Positions 1-7,909 of a stretch of DNA of 64,000 nt are shown piece by piece (positions within the stretch are counted from its first letter, which is position 1; each line of letters starts with the position of its first letter). The stretch comes from Marinobacter nanhaiticus D15-8W (GTDB taxonomy: Bacteria > Pseudomonadota > Gammaproteobacteria > Pseudomonadales > Oleiphilaceae): contig NZ_AP028878.1 in NCBI RefSeq assembly GCF_036511935.1, positions 806,001 through 870,000 of the forward strand, given 5' to 3'. A program made the translations under genes and the position numbers. The notes beneath the pieces are model-generated. The model did no database searches, was not told the DNA's origin, and saw only the letters and a list, made by a program, of their open reading frames with translations.

Positions 1-150
1 ACTATCACCGTATACAGGTAATTTATTCGTATTTGGTTTTGTTTCCATTTATTTGCCTGATCGGAACCGGATGATAGCAGTACGAATCCGTCGCAAACCA
101 CAAAAGGGCAAATCTTGCGTTTATGGCTGTCTTGAGGAGCTCAGGAAGGA

Positions 151-408
151 ATGAACATCGAAAAAGACCCTCTATACACGATAGATGAAGCCGCAGAAGC
201 ACTGCGGATCTCGAAGCCTTACTTCAAAAAAATTCGGGATGAGAACCCCGATATCTTCCGGCCGATCATGGTGGCGGGGAGAACCACCTTTTCAGCCTCT
301 CAGCTCAACCGGTATCTACTCCGTGCGAATCCACATCTAACGGCCTGCACCGTCGAAATAGCTAAAGCCGCCTCAGATGCAGCCGGAAGCGGTACTGGGG
401 GCGCGTAA
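151..408 (+). CDS. Small helix-turn-helix protein, first gene of the early operon
   Basis: This 85-residue protein has an N-terminal helix-turn-helix of the MerR/AlpA/excisionase type (about residues 9-55, with DEAAEALRISKPYFKKI followed by GRTTFSASQLNRYL). The start has a good ribosome site, AGGAAGG, directly upstream. The stop and the next start overlap as TAATG, so translation is probably coupled to the primase. It is the first rightward gene opposite the repressor, the place of Cox/Apl in P2-type phages, so a role as excisionase and repressor of the leftward promoter is inferred. It could instead be a DNA-binding helper for replication. Confidence 0.8.
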   Translation: MNIEKDPLYTIDEAAEALRISKPYFKKIRDENPDIFRPIMVAGRTTFSASQLNRYLLRANPHLTACTVEIAKAASDAAGSGTGGA

Positions 409-3119
409 TGGATCAATACGCTGGACCCAATCCGGCCGATATCGTCCAGGCACTGCTGAACGATCCGGCCCTGCAGTTCAAGAAGGTCGGCAAGTACCTG
501 CAGCGCGGCGTGTGTCCTGAGTGCCAGAAAAAGGAACTGTTCGTTTCGGCAGAGCAGCCCTGGCAGTTGGCATGCAACCGCAGCAACAACTGCGGATATA
601 CGGAAAGCACCCGCACTCGTTACCCGCATCTGTTCGATAACTACAGCGAGCGCTTCCCGGCCACGCCGGAAGATCCCAACGCCACCGCCCGGGCGTACCT
701 GGCGGAAAACAGGGGATTCAACCCGGGCCTTATTGCCGGCATGTACCAGCAAGCATCGGTTCGGCTAAGTGATGGTGAGTATGCCGATACGGTCCGCTTC
801 TACCTGTTCGGCGGTACCGAAACCTATTGGGAGCGTCTGATCGACACCGGCATGGTGAAGAAGGCCGGGAAGAAGGCGCACTTCGGAGGGAAGCGCCAGC
901 CGGACGGATCCATGTACAAGAACAAGTGCTGGCAGCCCCGGGGCTTGCAGGTCGAGAAGGGCGACTGGGTCTGGATAACTGAGGGCATCTTTAAGTCGAT
1001 CGCCCTGATGCACTGCGAGCACAACGGCCAGCGCGTGAAGTCGGTCAGCCCCTTGAGCACCAACAATTTGCCCAGGGAACTGATCGAGGCGAACCGCGAC
1101 CGTGATGTGACGTGGGTTCTGGCACTCGACAACGACCCGGCCGGCATCAAGTTCGCCCGCAAATACCGCGAGGAACTGCGGGCCATGGGTGAGCACGTGT
1201 TGATCGCTCTGCCCGATGGCAAGGCCGATTGGGACGATGAGCTACGCAACGGCCGGCTGGATGAGAAATACCTGAATGAAAGCATCTGGCGGGGCTTCGC
1301 GGCGGCCGCTGAGACAGCCCAGGAAAAGGCGTTCTGGCTGTGGGTGAAGCAGCCCCGGGCCCAGGTCAATTTCGCCTGGGGCGCCAGCCTTTGGAAATAC
1401 AAAGTTGATGAACGCGATATCGGCGATCTGCAGGACGCGCTGGATCCGGCCGAGCCGCCCTGGCTGGCCGATGATGACCTGATCAAGGATCTGCAGCGCA
1501 ACTTCTTTGGCGCCACGCGGGGCGAGCGTATCAGCAACTGCCACCCGCAGTTTCTTTATATCGAGCAGGACGCGCTGACCGAAGAACAGCTTTATTTCTT
1601 CCGGTTCGACTTCACCAGCGGTAACCCCACCAGCCTGGTGTCGCTGGAGGGATCCGCCCTCGAATCTCCCAGCGCATTCAACAAGGCGCTACTGAACCGC
1701 ACCGCCGGTGGCACGTTCGATGGCGACGCCCGCGACCTCAAGCGCCTACGTGATCAGTGGTTTAACCGCCGGATCAGCTACGTACACACGATCCCGTTTG
1801 TGGGCTACTACCGCGATGCCGGTTCTTACGTGTTCCCAGGCTTTGGGTACCACAAGGGTCAGGGGCTGGAGCTCAACGAACAGGGATTCATGGAGTGCGG
1901 AAAGCACCGGCTCAAATCGGGTTTGAAGTCCCTGAACCTGATTCGCGGTGAGTCCTTTAATCCGGGATGGATCGACGGCTACAAGGCTGCATTCAGCGAC
2001 AACGGCATGCTTTTGATGGCGTGGTGGCTGGGCAGCCTTTTCGCTGAACAGGTCCGGGCGCTGCAAAAGAGTTGGTGTTTCCTCGAGTACACCGGCGACC
2101 AGGGCGCCGGTAAGTCTACCCAGATTGAATTCCTGTGGCGCTGCTGCGGCCGTGACGGATACGAGGGCTTTGACCCGAGCAAGGCCACGCCGGCCGGCCG
2201 CGCCCGTAACTTCATGCAGGTGTCCAACCTCCCGGTTGTCCTGATCGAAGGCGATCGGAACAGCGACGATCGAGGCGCGCGCAAAGGCGGCTTTGACATG
2301 GACGAGCTGAAAACGGCCTTCAACGGCCGGGGCATTCGGTCCATGGGGGTCAAAAAGCGCGGCGCAGAAACGGATGAACCGCCATTCCGGGGCAGCATCC
2401 TGCTGAGCCAGAACGCCACCGTAGACGGATCCGAAGCGCTGCTTTCCCGGATCGTCCATGGCCACTGCACCCGGGCCCATTTCAGCCGCAGGACCGAACA
2501 ACATGCACGCCGACTGGCGTCTATTCCTGCCGAGGATCTGGCCGGCTGGATGGGTAAGGCGCTGTCGCTTGAGCGCAGCCTGCTGGATCTCTATCAGGAA
2601 CGGTTCGCCCAGGTAGAGGACATCTATCAGGGCCTGTCAGACGGCAAGATCCAGAACCGCCTGGTACTCAACCACGCCCAGGTGGCCGCCTGGGGCTGGT
2701 GCCTACCCCTGATCTTTGGCGATCGCTGGAGCGCGGAGGACAGTCAGCGGCTGCAGGACTTTGCCTGGTCCCGCGCCCTTGATCGCCAGCGCCGCCTGCA
2801 GGCCGATCACCCGATGGTCGAGCAGTTCTGGGAAATCTACGACCTGATCAACGTCCGCCCAAGCAACGACGAATTCAGCATCGAGGATCCCGAGATCCTG
2901 AACCACTCCCGCGATTCCGACTTCATAGCCGTTCATCTCCAGCAGTTCGCGCAGGAGTGCGCTCGTAATCGCACCGAGATGATCAGTACCCGTGAGCTGA
3001 AAAGGCTGCTGCCGCAGAGCCAGCGCCGGCCATTTGTAGGGCAAAAGAAGGTGCTTAGCAAGCTAACAGGGAAGGCTGTTCATTGTTGGGTTTTCCGCGA
3101 CGAGAGAGCGGCTTCATGA
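408..3119 (+). CDS. Replication protein: zinc-finger/Toprim primase fused to P-loop helicase
   Basis: The 903-residue protein should prime and unwind phage DNA. Residues C36, C39, C56 and C62 form a primase-type zinc finger. E192 (in WITEG) and D241/D243 (in ALDNDPAG) fit a Toprim catalytic centre. GDQGAGKST with K569 is a Walker A motif, and VVLIEGD around E614 a likely Walker B. The order primase then helicase resembles P4 alpha and N15/plasmid RepA-type proteins, not the HUH initiator gpA of P2. The C-terminal 200 residues have no motif I recognise and may bind the origin. The iteron cluster begins about 60 bp downstream, which supports a role as initiator. The copy-2 version is frameshifted. 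Confidence 0.88.
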   Translation: MDQYAGPNPADIVQALLNDPALQFKKVGKYLQRGVCPECQKKELFVSAEQPWQLACNRSNNCGYTESTRTRYPHLFDNYSERFPATPEDPNATARAYLAENRGFNPGLIAGMYQQASVRLSDGEYADTVRFYLFGGTETYWERLIDTGMVKKAGKKAHFGGKRQPDGSMYKNKCWQPRGLQVEKGDWVWITEGIFKSIALMHCEHNGQRVKSVSPLSTNNLPRELIEANRDRDVTWVLALDNDPAGIKFARKYREELRAMGEHVLIALPDGKADWDDELRNGRLDEKYLNESIWRGFAAAAETAQEKAFWLWVKQPRAQVNFAWGASLWKYKVDERDIGDLQDALDPAEPPWLADDDLIKDLQRNFFGATRGERISNCHPQFLYIEQDALTEEQLYFFRFDFTSGNPTSLVSLEGSALESPSAFNKALLNRTAGGTFDGDARDLKRLRDQWFNRRISYVHTIPFVGYYRDAGSYVFPGFGYHKGQGLELNEQGFMECGKHRLKSGLKSLNLIRGESFNPGWIDGYKAAFSDNGMLLMAWWLGSLFAEQVRALQKSWCFLEYTGDQGAGKSTQIEFLWRCCGRDGYEGFDPSKATPAGRARNFMQVSNLPVVLIEGDRNSDDRGARKGGFDMDELKTAFNGRGIRSMGVKKRGAETDEPPFRGSILLSQNATVDGSEALLSRIVHGHCTRAHFSRRTEQHARRLASIPAEDLAGWMGKALSLERSLLDLYQERFAQVEDIYQGLSDGKIQNRLVLNHAQVAAWGWCLPLIFGDRWSAEDSQRLQDFAWSRALDRQRRLQADHPMVEQFWEIYDLINVRPSNDEFSIEDPEILNHSRDSDFIAVHLQQFAQECARNRTEMISTRELKRLLPQSQRRPFVGQKKVLSKLTGKAVHCWVFRDERAAS

Positions 3120-3178
3120 GTGGGTTACGCACACGCATGCGCGCCTATAGAGCCTGAATTCTGTGTCCGTGGGTGAGC

Positions 3179-3473
3179 GTCGCAAAAAGGTAATTTAGGT
3201 AATACGTGAAATTATAAGTAAGAAAATTAATAAAAAACAGTGAGATAGGAGCTAAAGCTAAAGGTAATAAATGAGTAATAGAAAGGTAATTAATTACCAA
3301 ATCACCAGAGAGGAAAAAGGTAATAATGGCGAACAAACAATTTCTTATAAATCAAAGACATAACTTTTTGTATTACCCGAAATTACCTTTTAAAGGTAAT
3401 ACCGGAAACCCAGTAACCACGCGGGTTAGCGGCCCGTTTTGCACCGGCATTACCAATATTACCTTTTTGCGAC
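3179..3473. other. Probable replication origin with iterons
   Basis: This AT-rich stretch carries eleven GGTAAT/ATTACC hexamers in under 300 bp. Six read forward (3189, 3198, 3263, 3285, 3319, 3395) and five reverse (3293, 3372, 3382, 3449, 3458). Several are paired into palindromes: GGTAATTAATTACC at 3285-3298 and a near-perfect 19-bp palindrome at 3382-3400. The cluster is bounded by a perfect 16-bp inverted repeat, GTCGCAAAAAGGTAAT at 3179-3194 and its complement at 3458-3473. The position just downstream of the primase-helicase gene is typical of iteron origins. The start of a long open frame at 3326 lies inside, but it reads through the repeats and is not taken as a gene start. Confidence 0.75.
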
Positions 3474-3508
3474 ACACCAACTTAGAACGAGCAAGTAAGG
3501 GGGCGGGT

Positions 3509-3856
3509 ATGCAGTACAAGAACACGGCCACGTTGGGCCCAGAGAAGCCGGAACACGGCGAGGCGCACCGGCGCGATTGCCTCGCCCGGTTCGTGATGCG
3601 GCAGAAACCCGAAAGCCGGGAATTCCTGTTGGAACAAATGAAACCGCGCCTGCGAGCTGACATTCGCCAGCGGATGCTGAATCAGTTCGCGGAACAGCTT
3701 ATGGCCCTCGATCCCGAACGTCGCGAAGCCCGGCTGGCCCGGATCCGCTTTAACGCTCGCAAAGGGGAGAGGCACAGGGCATTCGCCACCGATATCGAGT
3801 CGCGGGTTCGCCATATGCAAAAAGCCGAGGGAGGCGACTATGGCCGACGCGCTTGA
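3509..3856 (+). CDS. Conserved early phage protein, unknown function
   Basis: This 115-residue, Arg-rich protein is probably helical (RRDCLARFVMRQKPESREFLLEQ followed by more charged helices). The frame is open from 3326, but that part runs through the iteron repeats. The ATG at 3509 has a GGGGGCGG purine-rich site before it and begins ordinary coding sequence. It overlaps the next gene by 17 bp. Short proteins with the same RDCLARxVxR pattern are common among early genes of prophages, with no known function that I can assign. Confidence 0.72.
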   Translation: MQYKNTATLGPEKPEHGEAHRRDCLARFVMRQKPESREFLLEQMKPRLRADIRQRMLNQFAEQLMALDPERREARLARIRFNARKGERHRAFATDIESRVRHMQKAEGGDYGRRA

Positions 3857-4169
3857 TGACCTGGCCGAACGCTGGCCAGGACTGGATATGGCAAAGCTGC
3901 GGATTCTGCGGGAAGTGGATCGGAAGCCGGGCGGCTTTATGTGTGATATCGCCGATGCCCTCCACCTGCCGCACCAGCACGTCCAGTTTCACGTCACCAC
4001 TCTGGCGACGGGAAAGAAAGGGCGCCCGTCAGCAGGGTTGGGGCTGGTTCGTTTGGAGGACCACCTGCTGGATCGGCGGTACCGCGAAGTTTATCTGACC
4101 CGGGCCGGCCGGCATGTGATACGCCACATTCGCCCGCTACTGGATCAAGAACCACAGGAATCGGTTTAG
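3840..4169 (+). CDS. Small winged-helix DNA-binding protein
   Basis: The 109-residue protein looks like a MarR/ArsR-type winged helix: KLRILREVDRKPGGFMCDIADALHLPHQHVQFHVTTL suits a recognition helix, and the wing would be GRPSAGLGLVRLEDHLLDRRYREVYLTRAGR. The start ATG overlaps the end of the previous gene, with GAGGCGAC just upstream. It may regulate early genes or assist replication. The target is unknown. Confidence 0.7.
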   Translation: MADALDDLAERWPGLDMAKLRILREVDRKPGGFMCDIADALHLPHQHVQFHVTTLATGKKGRPSAGLGLVRLEDHLLDRRYREVYLTRAGRHVIRHIRPLLDQEPQESV

Positions 4170-4182
4170 GAGAAAGCTACCC

Positions 4183-4515
4183 ATGACTAACGCAACCCAA
4201 CAACGACACGAGGGCCACACCATGAAATTTCAGCTTGTTGACCAGCCGGGCATCCGGATTCCACAAGACATAATGTTGGACGGAAAGAAAATTGGAGAGA
4301 TCAAGCCAATGGACGATGGCCGCCATCACGCGGCGCTATACGTACCGGGTGGGGATTCTGTCAGCGCCGGCCTCGCCCAGGGTTTCGGGCGCACTGAAGA
4401 TGAGGCTATTCAGGATGCTCTGACCGCTGGAGAAAAGGATGGCAGGGCGTACCTGACAGGTGTCGCTCAACTGCAAGCACTGCTCGGATTCATTGACGGT
4501 AAGGAGGCGCAATAA
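4183..4515 (+). CDS. Early phage protein, unknown function
   Basis: This 110-residue acidic protein has no recognised domain. The start at 4183 is preceded by AGGAG with about 9 bases of spacing. A second in-frame ATG at 4222 (MKFQLVDQP) would give a 97-residue product and is where the conserved-looking sequence begins. The gene lies 13 bp after the winged-helix gene and 2 bp before the next, so it belongs to the early operon. Confidence 0.65.
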   Translation: MTNATQQRHEGHTMKFQLVDQPGIRIPQDIMLDGKKIGEIKPMDDGRHHAALYVPGGDSVSAGLAQGFGRTEDEAIQDALTAGEKDGRAYLTGVAQLQALLGFIDGKEAQ

Positions 4516-4517
4516 CC

Positions 4518-4751
4518 ATGGCTTCCATAAATCATGACGTGATCAACGTAGGCATGCAGGTAAGCGAAATTCTGCATCGCATCGAGGACATGGCCGATCA
4601 ATCGACCGGCCCGGACCTGGCGGCCATTTTTGTCGCCAGGGAGGCCGCGGCGGACTTCCGATCAACTGTCTTTCAGTGGCAGTCCAAAGCGACCGAACTG
4701 ATCCGGCAGCTCGATGAGCTCAATGGTTGCTGTATAGAAGAAGGGGAGTGA
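4518..4751 (+). CDS. Small early phage protein, unknown function
   Basis: The 77-residue protein is predicted to be mostly helical (VSEILHRIEDMADQS, ATELIRQLDELNG) and is the last gene of the compact early operon. A strong AGGAGG ribosome site sits in the end of the preceding gene. No family is recognised. Confidence 0.62.
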   Translation: MASINHDVINVGMQVSEILHRIEDMADQSTGPDLAAIFVAREAAADFRSTVFQWQSKATELIRQLDELNGCCIEEGE

Positions 4752-5129
4752 GTAGGGGCGGTAAAGAGTATAGGTTCGCGGTGTGGGCTATATCGTACGG
4801 GAAACTCCGATTATGCCGACAGCGCGAGCCCTCAAGCATGGTAAGGTTTGTGCCGCCTTTCTATAGAGTTCCTCGTTCGAAATACTGCCGGCAAGGATGC
4901 CAGGCATTAGCGACACCTGCCTAGTGGTGTGACTTCCAGGGAGAGATCTGGTTCTTCAGTTGTTACCCGTCTACTGCGCCCACGTTCGGTCAAAGCCAGT
5001 CTAGGCGAACCCTTTCGATATAGCTATTCGCGCGGTATGCCGCCAGCGTTGACGTTTCCGTCGTTTCGAACTAAGTATTAGGTCGAATGGTAACGAGAGA
5101 TTGTTATCGTGGGGTAGGAGGCATTTGCC
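4752..5129. other. Gene-free stretch between early operon and cargo
   Basis: About 380 bases hold no convincing gene. The frames open here (for example 4727-4924) lack ribosome sites and protein-like composition. A TTGACG at 5049 could be a -35 element for the cargo genes, but no good -10 lies at normal spacing. No terminator with a T-run is seen. A short stem, ACACC/GGTGT, occurs near 4912-4929. Confidence 0.5.
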
Positions 5130-5219
5130 ATGTTATATCGTATCACCTCCAGGGGGGCTAGATATGGAATTAAAGGATTTTATTCGGGAGACATTAGTCC
5201 AGCTTGCCCAAGGAATTGA
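5130..5219 (+). CDS. Possible 29-codon leader ORF overlapping the next gene start
   Basis: ATG at 5130 follows a strong TAGGAGG site (GGAGG at 5117-5121) with about 8 bases of spacing and opens a 29-residue frame ending TGA at 5217-5219. That is past the start of the Trypco2-like gene (5164) in another frame. A CCTCC at 5146-5150 could pair with this GGAGG and mask it. This could be a translational leader controlling the cargo gene, or a chance frame using a strong site. Confidence 0.3.
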   Translation: MLYRITSRGARYGIKGFYSGDISPACPRN

Positions 5220-5532
5220 AGAAGCCAATATGGAACTCAGGAGTTCGGCTGCAGTAGTTAATCCGGAGAATGTCATAGTCGATGTCACGGGAAAGGCAAA
5301 ACACTATGGCATCTTATCTGCGTCGGATGACATCGTTGAGTATCTTCCCTCTGTGCAAGCAATTGAGTTCGATGTGGCGGTGCATGCGACTGAAGGTAAG
5401 GAAAAGTCCGCAAAAGGCGGCATATCGGTTGGAGCTATGAACATCGGCGGTTCCGGCGGAGCAAGCGAATCTAAGAGCTCTGAATCTCGAATCCAATTCA
5501 AAATTCCTATGGTGTTGCCCCACGGAAAGTAA
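5164..5532 (+). CDS. Small Trypco2-like protein, defence-associated family
   Basis: This 122-residue protein begins MELKDFIRETLVQLAQGIEEA, has a central segment with V-E-F-D-V-like strand sequence, a Gly/Ser-rich linker (GAMNIGGSGGASESKSS) and ends SRIQFKIPMVLP. This pattern matches the small trypsin-co-occurring domain proteins (Trypco2) described beside conflict-system effectors, where they are thought to act as partners or adaptors. The frame is open from 5101, but ATG 5164 has the ribosome site AGGGGGG and starts the conserved part. It lies 96 bp upstream of the AIPR gene. The family call is from memory and not certain. Confidence 0.6.
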   Translation: MELKDFIRETLVQLAQGIEEANMELRSSAAVVNPENVIVDVTGKAKHYGILSASDDIVEYLPSVQAIEFDVAVHATEGKEKSAKGGISVGAMNIGGSGGASESKSSESRIQFKIPMVLPHGK

Positions 5533-5628
5533 GGAAGTGACTGGACAATAGGTCGGGAATCGAATCGGCTCGGGATCATGCGTGCGTTCAGTGATATTGA
5601 AGTTTACTTAAAATAGAAGGGTTATAAA

Positions 5629-7329
5629 ATGCATCGCATTGTAGCAAGTCACCTTGATAGTTTTGTTGATCAATACGCTCTAGCAGCCGATGACCGTACA
5701 GTTCAATTCGAGAAATTTGCGAACTTCGCAGTTCTTTCTGGGAAATTAGCAACATCAGTTGATCTCGACGATGTAACTACTGGGAATGACGATGACGGTA
5801 CTGATGGCGTAGCCCTTATTATAAATGAAGAGCACATTGTTTCAGCTGGGGATGCCGAATCTCTGTTTGCCCACGAAAGACGAAATAATGATGTGGAGGT
5901 GGTTTTTGTACAGGGAAAAACAAGTGACGGCTTTGATCTAGGTGACTTTCTTAAATTCAAAGAGTCTGTGCTCAGGTTTTTTACACAAGAGCCATACTTG
6001 GCCCTTAGTGATTTGCAGCAGGAAGCAAGAGCGGCTTTCGATGTCGCGATTAAGAACGTCCCAAAGATTAGGCATGGTAAGCCAAGTGTTTCCGCATTCT
6101 TTGTAACAACAGGCAATTATAGTGCTCCTGATGCCTTGGAGGCTGGGCGAAAGGATATGATTTCCCAGCTTGGCGAACTCGGTTTATTCCAAAATGTTGA
6201 CGTTCGCTTCATGGGACGTGATGACCTTGTGAGTGCTTGGGTAGCTAGCTACAGTGGAATCGAGGCGAGCCTTACAATGAATAGTAGTGCTTCGCTTCCA
6301 GAAATAGCCGGAATCGACGAGTCATATCTCGTTGTGGCGAAAGCTAAGGACTACGTCGAAAATTTGCTTGTCAGTGATGATGGTAGCATCCGCGGGCAAC
6401 TGTTCGAAGAAAACGTTCGGCACTTCCTGGGGCCTGAGAATCCTGTTAACGAACAGATTGCGGAAACCATTCTTAATCAAAGTAGTAAGACAAGATTTCC
6501 CGTGCTAAATAATGGAGTGACTCTAGTAAGTCCAGATGTAAGAGTCCAAGGTACGACTTTGCATATTTCGAACTTTCAGATCGTCAATGGATGTCAAACG
6601 TCTCATGTTCTATATGAGAATCGTGAAGCTCTAACTGATGATTTAATGGTTACATTGAAGGTGGTTGAAACAACCGATGAGGATGTTTTTAGTGAACTGG
6701 TTCGTGCGACAAATAGCCAGTCAAAAATTGAAGAGTCGCAGTTCTTGTCATTGAGTCCTATAGCAAAAAGAGTGGAAGCTTATTTTAATACATACGAAGG
6801 ACAGGATGGTCGGCTATATTTTGAGCGGAGAGATAGGCAGTATGTTGGAAAAGGCGTAGCGGCAATTAGAGTAGTATCGCTCCATAATGCGGCGAAATGT
6901 GTATGTGCAATGTTCGTTAGAAGGCCGGACCTTTCTTTTAAATATCCAAAAAGAATGTATGAAGATTTTGGTGCGAAAATTTTCAACGAAGGGAATAGGG
7001 AGATAATATATTACGCTAGTGCGCTAGCGTTGTATCGATTTCATTTGCTTACTTCAAATAATACTATTCCGCAGAATATGCGAAGGTTTAAATGGCATAT
7101 TCTTCCTTTGGCTGCCGCTCTAGTGGCTGGTAAAGATGTTCCACCACTAGGATCAAAAAAGATGGATGCATATGCACAAAAGATCATTGATAAGTTTAGT
7201 CACCATAGTGCGGAAGGCACTGCGATATTCACAAAAGCTGTAGGCATTATTGAAAGTTTGGGCGAAATAACGAACGATCGACTTAAAAGGCAAGCTGTTT
7301 TGGATGAAATGCTCGCCCATGTTAGCTAG
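5629..7329 (+). CDS. AIPR-family (abortive infection phage resistance) protein
   Basis: The 566-residue protein carries hallmarks of the AIPR family: an N-terminal segment with VEVVFVQGKTSDGFDLGD (restriction-endonuclease-like strand with Gln-Gly-Lys), then VLNNGVTLVSP (N294, N295, G296) and IVNGCQTSHVLYEN (NGCQT at 320-324). AIPR proteins are linked to phage exclusion and occur beside restriction or defence genes. Here it is probably lysogenic cargo that protects the host from other phages. The gene is visibly AT-richer than the structural genes, a sign of recent acquisition. The start at 5629 has a weak AAGG site. The nuclease-like role is an inference from the QxK-type motif. Confidence 0.85.
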   Translation: MHRIVASHLDSFVDQYALAADDRTVQFEKFANFAVLSGKLATSVDLDDVTTGNDDDGTDGVALIINEEHIVSAGDAESLFAHERRNNDVEVVFVQGKTSDGFDLGDFLKFKESVLRFFTQEPYLALSDLQQEARAAFDVAIKNVPKIRHGKPSVSAFFVTTGNYSAPDALEAGRKDMISQLGELGLFQNVDVRFMGRDDLVSAWVASYSGIEASLTMNSSASLPEIAGIDESYLVVAKAKDYVENLLVSDDGSIRGQLFEENVRHFLGPENPVNEQIAETILNQSSKTRFPVLNNGVTLVSPDVRVQGTTLHISNFQIVNGCQTSHVLYENREALTDDLMVTLKVVETTDEDVFSELVRATNSQSKIEESQFLSLSPIAKRVEAYFNTYEGQDGRLYFERRDRQYVGKGVAAIRVVSLHNAAKCVCAMFVRRPDLSFKYPKRMYEDFGAKIFNEGNREIIYYASALALYRFHLLTSNNTIPQNMRRFKWHILPLAAALVAGKDVPPLGSKKMDAYAQKIIDKFSHHSAEGTAIFTKAVGIIESLGEITNDRLKRQAVLDEMLAHVS

Positions 7330-7431
7330 TTGATGATCGATCTACTTTCCCTCGTCACTTCTGGCTTACATTAAGAGTAAACTTTCGCCTTAATTTACGA
7401 CTACCTTGAATCAACCAAAAGGAGCTGGAGC

Positions 7432-7758
7432 ATGAGTTTTAATGCCAATGTCGTGGAAATGAGCCAGCAGTTGGAGAATCTTGAAAGCGCTCTTTTAAAT
7501 GAATATGGATATCCAGCACCCCATAGTGCGGCGGATACAAATAACTTAATGATCTGTCTAGCAAAAATTAAAGGCAGTGCTGAAGCGATAGCTGATGAAT
7601 GCGAGGAGGCGCATGACATTGTCGCAGAGTGTGATGATTTTAGGGGCTCTCTCATTGGACAGGATGGTGATCCAATTGACTTCGACACAGGGTTGGGAAT
7701 TGAACTTGGGCTCAAGGACCGCCTCGCCAACCTCAGAGTCTTGATAGATAACTTATAG
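7432..7758 (+). CDS. Unknown small acidic cargo protein
   Basis: The 108-residue protein is acidic and helical (MSQQLENLESALLNEYGY; IKGSAEAIADECEEAHDIVAECDDF) with no recognised family. ATG 7432 follows AAAAGGAGCTGGAGC, a good ribosome site. It sits 102 bp after the AIPR gene and may be part of the same cargo operon. A partner or antitoxin-like role is possible but unproven. Confidence 0.6.
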   Translation: MSFNANVVEMSQQLENLESALLNEYGYPAPHSAADTNNLMICLAKIKGSAEAIADECEEAHDIVAECDDFRGSLIGQDGDPIDFDTGLGIELGLKDRLANLRVLIDNL

Positions 7759-7909
7759 GCGTGGCCACTTTAAGTGGTGGTCTCTCTAAAGTAAACGTCC
7801 ATAACGAGGGCAGCGTTTGTAAGCGAACGCACGGCGCTTTGAGTCGTAGAACTACCGGTTTTTGGCGGTTTCAGGTTGGCCATTACGAGTGCCAGCCAGG
7901 GAGGGATAT

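Noticed and set aside
1746..2504. Long minus-strand frame inside the primase gene
   Set aside because: It is a shadow of a real GC-rich gene with no ribosome site or protein-like motifs. The same holds for 16257-17039, 19116-19916 and 19651-20541 and their copy-2 matches.
3188..3464. Short repeats taken as a CRISPR array
   Set aside because: Repeats are only 6-7 bp, occur in both orientations and lack regular spacers. They fit iterons.
3326..3508. N-terminal extension of the gene at 3509
   Set aside because: It reads through the iteron repeats and gives unlikely protein sequence. ATG 3509 has a ribosome site.
4727..4924. 65-codon frame after the early operon
   Set aside because: No ribosome site, Arg/Ser-rich shadow-like composition, and it overlaps the previous gene.
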